From NCBI RefSeq assembly GCF_014196055.1, contig NZ_JACICY010000003.1:186001-250000 (forward strand): a stretch of 64,000 nt of DNA. Direction: 5' to 3'. The notes under the pieces were generated by a model that made no database searches, had not been told where the DNA came from, and was given only the letters and a program-made list of their open reading frames with translations. Position numbers and translations under genes: made by a program. Within the stretch, counting starts at the first letter, position 1. Every line of letters starts with the position of its first letter. Shown here piece after piece: positions 43,860 to 52,191 of the stretch. The stretch is from Novosphingobium hassiacum. Lineage in GTDB: Bacteria > Pseudomonadota > Alphaproteobacteria > Sphingomonadales > Sphingomonadaceae.

Positions 43860-45352
43860 CAGAACCGCGGGATTTCAGGGAAGCGATGCTGCCCGCCATG
43901 AACGTGGACGCGGCCCATTTCAGCACAGCGATGCAACTGGGGGAAAACCTTGCCGGGGTTCAGCAAAAGCAACGGATCGAACGCGGATTTCAGGCGATGC
44001 TGATGCTCCAGGTCGATCTCGTTGTACATTTCCGGCATCAGATCGCGCTTCTCGACGCCTACGCCATGTTCCCCCGTCAACACACCGCCCACCTCAACGC
44101 AAAGGCGCAGAATATCATTGCCGAATTCTTCGGCCTTGGCGAGTTCGCCAGGCTTGTTCGCGTCATACAGGATCAGAGGATGCAGATTGCCGTCCCCGGC
44201 ATGGAACACGTTCGCAACGGCCAGCCCGTATTCTTCGGAAAGTTGCTCCATCCTGCTCAGTACCTCGGGCAAGCGACGACGGGGAATGGTCCCGTCCATG
44301 CAGTAGTAATCCGGAGCCAGGCGCCCCACCGCCGGGAATGCCGCCTTCCGACCCGCCCAGAACGACAGGCGTTCCTGGTCGTTGTTCGAAACGCGGCGGG
44401 TGACAGCGTCGTTTTCCCCGGCAATGCGATCTATCTCGGCGACAAGGTGATCACATTCGGCAGCAGGACCGTCGACTTCAACGATGAGCAGAGCACCCAC
44501 GTCAAGCGGATATCCAACGTTTACAAAGGCCTCTGCGGCATGAATCGCGGGCTTATCCATCATCTCCATACCCGCCGGAATGATCCCCTCCGCAATTACC
44601 TGAGCGACGCATGCGCCTGCACGCTCGGCATCAGGGAAACCGAGCAGAATTGCGCGCGCTGTCTGCGGCTTGGGCAGGATGCGGACCGTAACCTCCGTCA
44701 CGACGCCAAGGAGCCCTTCCGACCCGACAACAACTCCGAGCAGGTCGAGCCCGGCAGGGTCGAGATGCCGACCGCCGAGCCTGACAATCTCTCCGTCCAT
44801 CAGGACGAGTTCCACGCCCAGCACATTGTTCGTGGTGAGGCCGTATTTCAGGCAATGCACACCACCCGAATTCTCTGCGACATTGCCACCGATCGAGCAG
44901 GCGATCTGGCTCGACGGATCGGGCGCATAGTAGAAGCCCCTGCCCTCGACAGCCTGTGTGATCGCGAGGTTCGTGACCCCCGGCTGGACGACGGCGATCC
45001 TTTCTTCATAGTCGACTTCGATGATTTTCTTGAATTTTCCCAAGCCTAGCAGAACTGCATCGGCCAGCGGCAATGCACCGCCTGATAGCGACGTGCCGGA
45101 TCCTCGCGGGACCACCCTTACCGCTTCACGGTGGCACCAGCGCAGTACCGCGGAAACTTGTTCGACCGTCTCGGGAAGAACGACAAGCATCGGGGGCTGA
45201 CGATATGCGGTCAGGCCATCGGATTCGTATGGTCGCAATGCGTCTATATCGTCGATCACATTGTCGAAAGCCACAATTTCCCGCATGGCAGCAATGATCG
45301 TCGCCCGTTTTTTCAGGGTCGACGCGTCAGGAATTGGCATCGCAATTGACAT
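43859..45352 (-). CDS. glcD: Glycolate oxidase catalytic FAD subunit
   Basis: A 497-residue FAD-linked oxidase. PCMH domain with RVVPRGSGTSLSGGALPL and PDPSSQIACSIGGNVAENSG (20 residues), a substrate-domain ANVFHAGDGNLHPLILYD block and GGVLTGEHGVGVEKRD with the catalytic region; C-terminal FDPLLLLNPGKVFP. First gene of the glcDEFG operon, with about 315 bases of promoter-containing space upstream. Oxidises glycolate to glyoxylate (D-lactate possible). The last 30 residues are longer than in typical GlcD. Confidence 0.95.
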   Translation of the reverse strand: MSIAMPIPDASTLKKRATIIAAMREIVAFDNVIDDIDALRPYESDGLTAYRQPPMLVVLPETVEQVSAVLRWCHREAVRVVPRGSGTSLSGGALPLADAVLLGLGKFKKIIEVDYEERIAVVQPGVTNLAITQAVEGRGFYYAPDPSSQIACSIGGNVAENSGGVHCLKYGLTTNNVLGVELVLMDGEIVRLGGRHLDPAGLDLLGVVVGSEGLLGVVTEVTVRILPKPQTARAILLGFPDAERAGACVAQVIAEGIIPAGMEMMDKPAIHAAEAFVNVGYPLDVGALLIVEVDGPAAECDHLVAEIDRIAGENDAVTRRVSNNDQERLSFWAGRKAAFPAVGRLAPDYYCMDGTIPRRRLPEVLSRMEQLSEEYGLAVANVFHAGDGNLHPLILYDANKPGELAKAEEFGNDILRLCVEVGGVLTGEHGVGVEKRDLMPEMYNEIDLEHQHRLKSAFDPLLLLNPGKVFPQLHRCAEMGRVHVHGGQHRFPEIPRF

Positions 45353-45667
45353 CTGTCGCCTATGTTTCGCAGTGCCGAGTCGCAGCTATACGGCGCTTGG
45401 GTTCAAGGCCTGAGGCCATGTGGAGATGCTAGAGGTTATTCAAGCCCAATCCCTTCCCAAGCCGCTCGCCATCGCGTTGTCCCAATGTTGACGATGGCCA
45501 TAACACCTTGATTTGGAAAGGCGACGCGGAATGGCATCAGGTTTGTGTTAGTTGCCAGCGTTAAAGCGATCGGCGGCCGATCAGGGCCTCGGGTGTCATC
45601 GAGATTATCCTCGATAGCACGCTTTATCATGGCGGTTGACGGATGGCGTGCACGCCGTCGCGCAGCG
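45353..45667. other. Upstream region of glcD; no clear gene
   Basis: This 315-base gap should hold the glc operon promoter on the minus strand. A minus-strand ORF (45436-45741) reads protein-like in its last 60 residues (NTNLMPFRVAFPNQG) but lacks a start signal and overlaps the next gene's end; it may be a gene remnant. Confidence 0.5.
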
Positions 45668-46672
45668 TTACGTCCTGAATGTATAGCTTTTTTGTGGCGG
45701 GGTCGACGGCCCATCCTCTGCGCGCAGACTGCCGTTGCCAATCAGGAGGCCCACGATCCGGTCATGCGCGGGCTGGTGCAATCCGGACTCGCGTCCCATC
45801 CGCACGACCGCGCCGGTCAACGTGGCATACTCCGATTCTCGCCGCTCCAGCAGGTCCCGTTGCAGCGAACTGGTCGCCTCTGGCGGAAAGCTGGCGACGA
45901 ACTCTAGCGTTTTGTCGACGCAGCCTTCGGGAAGCCGTACCCCGCGCGCTTCTGCCAGTTCCCGGATTTCCTGCATGGCACAGCTTAGCAGCGACCAACT
46001 TTCCGGCGACTCCCGCAAACGACCGACCGGCACACCAGTCGCCGCACCGACACCGCCAATCGCCGAGGCGAGCAGGAATTTCTCCCACAGCGCCGAGGCG
46101 ATGTCGGTCGGTCGGCAAAACGGAATGCCAGCCGCCGCAAGGCGGACAGCCAACAGGTCGGACTCGGCATCGCCCGCCGAGCGCCAGGGACCAAACGCGA
46201 TTTCGGGCGGCACACCGGCGTGCACGACGACACTGTCGACAAGCTCGAAGAACCCGTGCACTCGCCCGGCGAGCACTTGCGTCGCGGGCAGCTTCGTCGC
46301 AGCCAGATCGGGAGCGTCGACCCCGTTTTGCAAGGTCAACACCGCTCGGGGTGGTTTGTCCCACCCGGCGAGTTCAGCTAGCACCTCGGCCAGGTTTGCG
46401 TACTTCGTTGCGAGGACGACGAGGTCGGCTGCCGCGGCCGTGGCCGTGCTGTCATGGCACTTCACCCCGACAACGTGGCGCCGGTTGGCCATGTCGAGCA
46501 CGATGCCGTGCTGCGCGATATTCTCACGCCGCTGGCCGCGCGCAACCACGGCAACCCGCTGCCCGCTTTCCGCCAATCGCGACGCAATATAACCACCCAG
46601 CGCGCCCGCTCCGACAACGAGGACGTCCCCGGAGAAATCGGACGCGCCCGGCATGCTAGGTTGCCGATCCAT
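45668..46672 (-). CDS. Ketopantoate reductase (ApbA/PanE) family protein
   Basis: A 334-residue 6-phosphogluconate-dehydrogenase-like reductase: VLVVGAGALGGYIASRLAESG NADP motif (two blocks), VVLATKYANL, LTLQNGVDA, and a C-terminal helical domain with the catalytic Lys in ALWEKFLLAS. Family members reduce 2-dehydropantoate, but sphingomonad catabolic clusters carry paralogues of unknown role; position beside degraded catabolic genes argues for the latter. AGGG precedes the ATG; an alternative start is 46654. Confidence 0.88.
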   Translation of the reverse strand: MDRQPSMPGASDFSGDVLVVGAGALGGYIASRLAESGQRVAVVARGQRRENIAQHGIVLDMANRRHVVGVKCHDSTATAAAADLVVLATKYANLAEVLAELAGWDKPPRAVLTLQNGVDAPDLAATKLPATQVLAGRVHGFFELVDSVVVHAGVPPEIAFGPWRSAGDAESDLLAVRLAAAGIPFCRPTDIASALWEKFLLASAIGGVGAATGVPVGRLRESPESWSLLSCAMQEIRELAEARGVRLPEGCVDKTLEFVASFPPEATSSLQRDLLERRESEYATLTGAVVRMGRESGLHQPAHDRIVGLLIGNGSLRAEDGPSTPPQKSYTFRT

Positions 46673-46741
46673 TACCCTATCAGGACCAACATCTTCGCTC
46701 CGTCAAGACCTGTCGCGCGACGTGCAATCCCTTCGGCGCCT

Positions 46742-47152
46742 TCAGCCGATCGCGCCGACGGCAGTGAAGCCGGGCTTGGGCTTGCCGTTCCAGTAATCGA
46801 ACACCCCGCCTTCAAGCGGGAAGCGCCGCGGCGGGCGCGGGTTGTCTTCGGGGAACTCCTCCATGCCCTGGCTATATTCGATCGTCAGACCGTCAGGATC
46901 GAGGAAGTAGAAAAAGATCGACCCCGATTGCGGATGCCGTCCAGGTCCGTAGACAACCGGCACGCCAGCCTCTTCCATGCGGACCTTGGCGCGACCGATA
47001 TCGTCGATGTGGTGTACGTTGAACGTGAGGTGGTTCAACGTCGGCTTGTCGGTCGCACCGAGGCCGAATGTGTGATGGAGCGGATTAGGGAAGCAGCGAA
47101 TGTGCACGACCGCATCGTCGATCCGGTCAGACTGCCTGAAATTCAAAAAGAT
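46742..47152 (-). pseudogene. 5'-truncated VOC/extradiol dioxygenase-like gene
   Basis: The C-terminal half of a vicinal-oxygen-chelate protein (about 135 residues; intact ones are about 300). The remaining sequence contains FRQSDRIDDAVVHIR, LNHLTFNVHHIDDI with a metal-ligand-like His, and FLDPDGLTIEYS with the terminal Glu ligand. Homology stops at about 47150, where a dienoyl-CoA reductase remnant begins on the other strand. The ORF continues into that remnant's antisense strand without meaning. Clearly a deletion or inversion product. Confidence 0.8.
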
Positions 47153-48050
47153 CGCGGTCGTCGGCGGCGGGGCGGCGGGCATGAACTTTGCGATCAACGC
47201 CGCCGCGCGCGGGCACACGATTTCGCTGTATGAGTCCGGTCCGTAATTGGGCGGCCAACTGCTCATGGCCCAGGAAGCCCCTGAAAAATTCGAGTTCAAG
47301 CGGGCCTTGCGGTATTTCAGACAAAGACTGGTCGACGAGAACGTCACCGTTCGCCTTAACCATGCCTGTTCGGCTGAAATACTGACGGCTGGCGGCTATG
47401 ACGAGATTGTGATCGCAACCGGTGTCCTGCCGCGCCATCTGGACATACCCGGCATCGCGGATCCGAGGGTGCTAAATTATGCGGAGGTCTTGCGCGATCG
47501 CAAGCCGGTAGGCAGCAGGGTGGCAATTGTCGGTGCTGGCGGCATCGGCTTCGACGTTGCAGAGTTTCTTCTCGGTGACCCTGACCATTTGCCCGATATT
47601 GATGATTTTGCCGAGGAATACCGACTGGACCTGAGCCTTCGCGCGCCCGGCGGTCTGGCGCAGGACGCGCCAGCGCCCGCCCCCCGTCGCCAAATCACGC
47701 TCATGCAGCGCAAAAGCAGCAAGCCAGCCGGCATCCCCCAGGCGGTATCGACAAGCTGGATTCATCGCGCCAAGCTGCATCGAGCGGGCGTCGAAATGCT
47801 GGGAGGCGTGGACTATCGTCGCATCGACGATGAAGGCTTGGTAATTTCGATCGAAGGCGAGGAACGCGTCATCGCGGCTGACACCATCGTCATTTGCGCC
47901 GGCCAGGAATCGCGGCGTTCGCTGTATGATCAACTTGCAACCCGGCTACCGCCTTCGAAGCTGCACATTATTGGCGGCGCCAACGTGGCGGGAGAACTGG
48001 ATGCTGTGCGCGCGATCGACCAGGCAACCCGGTTGGCACTGACGATTTGA
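47139..48050 (+). pseudogene. Truncated NADPH 2,4-dienoyl-CoA reductase-like gene with internal stop
   Basis: Encodes the FAD/NADPH half of a dienoyl-CoA reductase/old-yellow-enzyme fusion: KKIAVVGGGAAGMNFAINA, LGGQLLMAQEAPEKFEF, VAIVGAGGIGFDVAEF, and a LHIIGGANVAGELDAVRAI end. The N-terminal FMN barrel and 4Fe-4S Cys region are absent, and an in-frame TAA at 47244-47246 interrupts YESGP-LGGQL. From 47247 on, 267 codons remain open. Joined head-to-head to the truncated VOC gene. Not expected to yield a working enzyme. Confidence 0.85.
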
Positions 48051-48144
48051 CCCCACCTGCCAATGTTCGCCCCGCTGCCGAGGCGGACGAACGGCAAGTC
48101 ATGGGGTGCCGGGCACCCCATGACTGCAAGTGCGGAACCTCGGC

Positions 48145-48393
48145 TCAGGTGTCTGTGAAGTTCGGCGCGCGCTTTTCCTTGGACGCTGCGATTGCCTCGC
48201 GGTGATCGGCCGTCTCCATCAGCAGGATCTGCTGCCTGTCTTCGAATGCAAGCGCCGCTTCGATGCTGGTGATCTGGGAAAGCGCGTTGAGCGATTCCTT
48301 GGTCATGCGCAGCCCCATCGGAGCGGTCTTCAGCATGTCGTTCGCCAGTTCAAGTCCGGTTTCGAGCAGCTTGTCGGCCGGGACGACATCGCA
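48145..48393 (-). pseudogene. C-terminal fragment of an enoyl-CoA hydratase
   Basis: About 82 residues: VVPADKLLETGLELAND then MLKTAPMGLRMTKESLNA and DHREAIAASKEKRAPNF, the usual C-terminal trimerisation tail of crotonase-family enzymes. No start or upstream domain is present. Its 5' edge coincides with the point at which the SDR gene loses homology, so the two were fused by deletion. Confidence 0.8.
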
Positions 48394-49000
48394 TCGAGGC
48401 AGTCATGCGGGTCGAAAAGTACCCGGGCGCGATCGCGTTCACGGTGATTTTCGACGCAGCGAGATGGGCTGCGAGTATCCGCGTGAGATGATGGATCGCC
48501 GCTTTGCTGGCTGCGTAGGAAAAAGCTGGCCGCTTTTCGACGACGTGGCCCACTAGCGAACCCATATTGATGATCCGGGCAGGATCGCCGGTCGTTGCGC
48601 TTGCACTGAGCAGCGGCAGGAGTTCGTGCGTGAGGGTAAAGGGCGTCTGCACGTTGATCGACATGATGTCGGGCCATGCCTTGTCGGGGAAGCTTTCCAG
48701 CGGCGCCCCCCACACCTTGCCCGCGTTGTTGATCAGCACGTGCAAAGGCTCGCCTAGCGCCTTGATCTGATCTGCGAGCGCTACAGCACCGTCGGCGGTA
48801 GACAGGTCGGCTTGAAGCCCGATGCACTTCCCATGAGCCTGCAAGGCCATTGCGGCTTCCTGGCTTGCTTCGAGCTTGCGCGAGGTAATGATCACCTCTG
48901 CCCCGGCACAAAGGAGCCGCTCGGCAATCATGTTGCCCAGCCCTTGAGCTCCACCAGTGATCAGCACGCGCTTACCGGCGACACCAAACAGATCCGACAT
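48350..49000 (-). pseudogene. SDR-family oxidoreductase, C-terminus replaced
   Basis: A 216-residue short-chain dehydrogenase (norm about 250). Intact cofactor motif TGGAQGLG (15-22), INNAGKVWG (90-98), catalytic Y162 and K166 in SYAASK, then NAIAPGYFSTRMT. After about residue 204 it runs out of frame into the enoyl-CoA hydratase tail and ends with an unrelated dozen residues. The ATG at 49000 has GGGAG upstream; longer ORF rejected. The substrate-binding C-terminal segment is lost, so activity is doubtful. Confidence 0.78.
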
Positions 49001-49325
49001 TTCAACTCCCGATTGCTGGTGGTTGGATACCAGCACTCTCGCGGCCAAACGAGTTGCCGCAAAAACTGCCAGATATGCGGTAGTTCCGATGGCGAATTGA
49101 CAGTCCACCCCACTTTGCCGGACCGGTACTTCAGGAATGTGCCTGGCAAGGGCCAAGCCGCTGCCACCTGCCCCCCCGGTTTCTCCTTGTAACCCAAGCA
49201 TTTTACCGGCTTTCCAACGCTGGCAACGCTGGCGTTCCAACACATGTTACATAAAGAAAAGGGTGGCCCGGTGGAACGCCGATGGAGCCGAGCGGTTAGC
49301 CTTGGGAAGCAGCCGGAGCTAACCC
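49001..49325. other. Intergenic region upstream of hemerythrin/katE
   Basis: 325 bases with no gene-like ORF. It should contain the minus-strand promoter of the SDR gene and the plus-strand promoter of the hemerythrin-katE pair. An AT-richer stretch lies near 49240-49262 (CATGTTACATAAAGAAAAG). No confident -35/-10 assignment. Confidence 0.5.
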
Positions 49326-49892
49326 ATGCCGCAATCCCCACAATCGCCAGCAAAGCCGAAGACCGGTAAGGGCGTCAAAGCAAACAAGTCGAGCAAGACC
49401 ATCACCCCGGATGCGACCCCAGCGACCGGTGATGCGATCGCCTTGCTCGAAGCAGATCACCGCGAAGTCGAGGGCCTGTTCGAGCAGTTCGAGCAGGCTA
49501 CCGGTGATGCCACCAAGCGTGACATCGCGATCGCCATCTGCGTTGCGCTCAAGGTCCACGCGCGGATCGAGGAAGAAATCTTCTACCCGGCCGCTTACGC
49601 CGTCCTCGACGACAAGAGCCTGATCGCCGAGGCGCAGGTCGAACATGCGAGCGCCAAGGACCTGATCGCGCAGATCGAAGCCGGCGCGCCAGGCGAGCCC
49701 TTCTACGACGCCCGCGTCAAGGTTCTGGCCGAATACATCGACCACCATGTCGGTGAGGAGGAAGAGGAAATCTTCCCCAAATGTCGCGATAGCAGCCTCG
49801 ATCTCGACGCGCTTGGCGCGACCATGGCGCTGCGGAAGCAGGAACTGCTCACCGGCTTTACCAAGTCCAATCCCATCCTCGCCCTTTCCTGA
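49326..49892 (+). CDS. Hemerythrin-domain protein
   Basis: A 188-residue HHE-type protein. After a basic, Lys/Pro-rich 35-residue leader come four helices with iron-ligand motifs: [36 protein letters not shown] and [23 protein letters not shown] site precedes the ATG. katE starts 28 bases later on the same strand. Such proteins bind di-iron and O2 or reactive oxygen or nitrogen species; pairing with catalase suggests a stress-response unit. Confidence 0.9.
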   Translation: MPQSPQSPAKPKTGKGVKANKSSKTITPDATPATGDAIALLEADHREVEGLFEQFEQATGDATKRDIAIAICVALKVHARIEEEIFYPAAYAVLDDKSLIAEAQVEHASAKDLIAQIEAGAPGEPFYDARVKVLAEYIDHHVGEEEEEIFPKCRDSSLDLDALGATMALRKQELLTGFTKSNPILALS

Positions 49893-49920
49893 TCCGACCC
49901 GAATTCACTGGAGCAAGCCC

Positions 49921-52107
49921 TTGGCCCGAAATCCTAAAACCATGACCCCGCCCGCGATTAAAAGCGGCGAGACACCACGCAAGGCTCCCAAGGCCCCGCC
50001 GGGTGTCGATATCTCGACCAGCTATGGTGAGCCACAGGGCCAGGGCGGCGAGACACACCAGATCGCAGGCAACGGCGTTGCCACGCTCACGACACAGCAG
50101 GGCATCCCGGTTGCGGACGACCAGAATTCGCTCAAGCAGGGCGCACGCGGCCCCACCCTGCTGGAGGATTCCCACTTCCGCGAAAAGATGTTCCACTTCG
50201 ATCATGAGCGCATTCCCGAGCGCGTCGTCCACGCACGCGGCTATGGAGCGCATGGCTTCTTCGAACTGACGGATTCGCTGGCTGACGTGACCCGCGCAGA
50301 TGTTTTCCAGCGCGTCGGCGAGCGTGTGCCCGCATTCGTCCGTTTTTCCACCGTTGCCGGAAACAAGGGTTCCGCCGACCTTGCGCGCGACGTCCGCGGG
50401 TTTGCGGTAAAGCTCTATACCAATGAGGGAAATTGGGACCTCGTCGGCAACAACATCCCGGTGTTCTTCATCCAGGATGCGATCAAGTTCCCAGACCTGA
50501 TCCATGCAGCAAAACCCGAACCGGATCGCGATTTCCCGCAGGCGCAAACCGCTCATGACAACTTCTGGGACTTCATCAGCCTAACGCCGGAAAGCATGCA
50601 CATGGTCATGTGGACCATGTCCGACCGTGCGATCCCGCGGTCCTTGCGCTTCATGGAAGGCTTTGGCGTTCATACCTTCCGCCTGCTCGATGCAGAGGGT
50701 AATTCGACCTTCGTCAAATTCCACTGGAAGCCGCAGCTCAAGTTGCAGTCGGTAGTGTGGAACGAGGCCGTCAAGATTAACGGTGCAGACCCCGATTTCC
50801 ATCGTCGCGATCTGTGGGAATCGATTGAAGGCGGTGATTTCCCTGCCTGGGACCTTGGCGTCCAGCTGTTCGACCAGGAGTTCGCCGACAGCTTCGATTT
50901 CGACGTACTCGATCCAACCAAGCTCATTCCCGAAGAGCTGGTGCCGGTCCGCGTCATCGGTCGGTTGGTGCTCGACCGTGTCGTCGACAACTTCTTCGCC
51001 GAGACCGAACAGGTCGCATTCTGCACCCAAAACGTGCCGCCGGGGATCGACTTCAGCAACGATCCGCTGCTGCAGGGCCGCAACTTTTCGTACCTCGACA
51101 CGCAGATCAAGCGGCTGGGTGGGCCGAACTTCACGCATATCCCGATCAACGCGCCGCGCTGCCCGATGGCGCACTTTCAGCAGGATGGGCACATGGCGAT
51201 GCGCAATCCGCGCGGCCGTGTGAACTATGAGCCCAATAGCTGGGGTCCGCAGATGGGTGGCCCTCGCGAGGACCCGGTTCGTGGTTTCCAGAGCTTCGCC
51301 GAAACCAATCCCGAGCCCAAGCAGCGTTTGAGGCCCGAGAGCTTTGCTGACCATTACAGTCAGGCGCGGCAGTTCTACATCAGCCAGACCCCGGTCGAGC
51401 AGAAGCACATCGGCGATGCGCTGACCTTCGAACTAAGCAAGGTCGAACGTGCAGATATCCGTTTGCGCGTAGTGTCGCATTTGCTGAACATCGACGCGGA
51501 TCTTGCAGCGACCGTAGCCGATGGCCTTGGCGCGGACTTGCCGGCGCCTGCGCAAGCTGCAGTGCCGACCCGTCAGGATCTGCAGCCTTCCGCAGCGCTG
51601 AGCATCATCGGCAACGGCCCCCAGGCCTTTGCTGGACGCAAGCTTGGCATCGTGGTCACCAACGGGTCAGACACCGCGCTGTTCGATGCGCTTGTCGAAG
51701 AAGTGACTGCGGCGGGCGGCGTCTACGAAGTGATCGCACCCAAGATCGGCGGCGTCACCTTGTCGTCCGGTGAGGCTTTGGCCGCCAAACACAAGATCGA
51801 CGGTGGCCCATCGGTCCTGTTCGATGCCGTGGCGGTGATCCCATCGGTCGAGGGCGCGCAAATGCTGGCAGGCGATGCACCAACCCGCGACTTCGTCAGC
51901 GATGCTTTCGCGCACTGCAAGTTCATCGGTCTGTCGCAGGGCGGAAAGGCTTTGATGAGCGCGGCCGGGCTTGGTGACAAGCTCGACGACGGCTGCATCC
52001 CACTCGAAAGCGCTGACGATCCCGCTGCATTTGTCGCGGCACTCGGCAAATTGCGCGTGTGGGATCGCGAGTTGCTGGTCGACGCCGACGCGAAAGCAAA
52101 CAAGTAA
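49921..52107 (+). CDS. katE: Large-subunit catalase HPII
   Basis: A 728-residue monofunctional heme catalase with a C-terminal DJ-1/PfpI-like domain (from about 575, [14 protein letters not shown]), as in E. coli HPII. Catalytic His in [12 protein letters not shown], Asn in [10 protein letters not shown], heme-ligand Tyr in [16 protein letters not shown]. The start TTG 49921 is 7 bases after GGAG; ATG 49942 is an alternative 7 codons in. Cotranscribed with the hemerythrin gene. Cytoplasmic H2O2 detoxification. Confidence 0.96.
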   Translation: MARNPKTMTPPAIKSGETPRKAPKAPPGVDISTSYGEPQGQGGETHQIAGNGVATLTTQQGIPVADDQNSLKQGARGPTLLEDSHFREKMFHFDHERIPERVVHARGYGAHGFFELTDSLADVTRADVFQRVGERVPAFVRFSTVAGNKGSADLARDVRGFAVKLYTNEGNWDLVGNNIPVFFIQDAIKFPDLIHAAKPEPDRDFPQAQTAHDNFWDFISLTPESMHMVMWTMSDRAIPRSLRFMEGFGVHTFRLLDAEGNSTFVKFHWKPQLKLQSVVWNEAVKINGADPDFHRRDLWESIEGGDFPAWDLGVQLFDQEFADSFDFDVLDPTKLIPEELVPVRVIGRLVLDRVVDNFFAETEQVAFCTQNVPPGIDFSNDPLLQGRNFSYLDTQIKRLGGPNFTHIPINAPRCPMAHFQQDGHMAMRNPRGRVNYEPNSWGPQMGGPREDPVRGFQSFAETNPEPKQRLRPESFADHYSQARQFYISQTPVEQKHIGDALTFELSKVERADIRLRVVSHLLNIDADLAATVADGLGADLPAPAQAAVPTRQDLQPSAALSIIGNGPQAFAGRKLGIVVTNGSDTALFDALVEEVTAAGGVYEVIAPKIGGVTLSSGEALAAKHKIDGGPSVLFDAVAVIPSVEGAQMLAGDAPTRDFVSDAFAHCKFIGLSQGGKALMSAAGLGDKLDDGCIPLESADDPAAFVAALGKLRVWDRELLVDADAKANK

Positions 52108-52143
52108 ACGCCGGGTCGTTCAATCACCCGGTAAAAAAACAAG

Positions 52144-52172
52144 ACGCCGGAGCCTCGCGGCTCCGGCGTTTT
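52144..52172. terminator. Bidirectional terminator between katE and TonB receptor
   Basis: A perfect 11-base stem ACGCCGGAGCC / GGCTCCGGCGT with TCGC loop; T4 on the plus side and a seven-A run at 52134-52140 (T-run on the minus strand), so it can stop both convergent genes. Confidence 0.92.
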
Positions 52173-52191
52173 GCGTTGTCGGTCAATCGGC

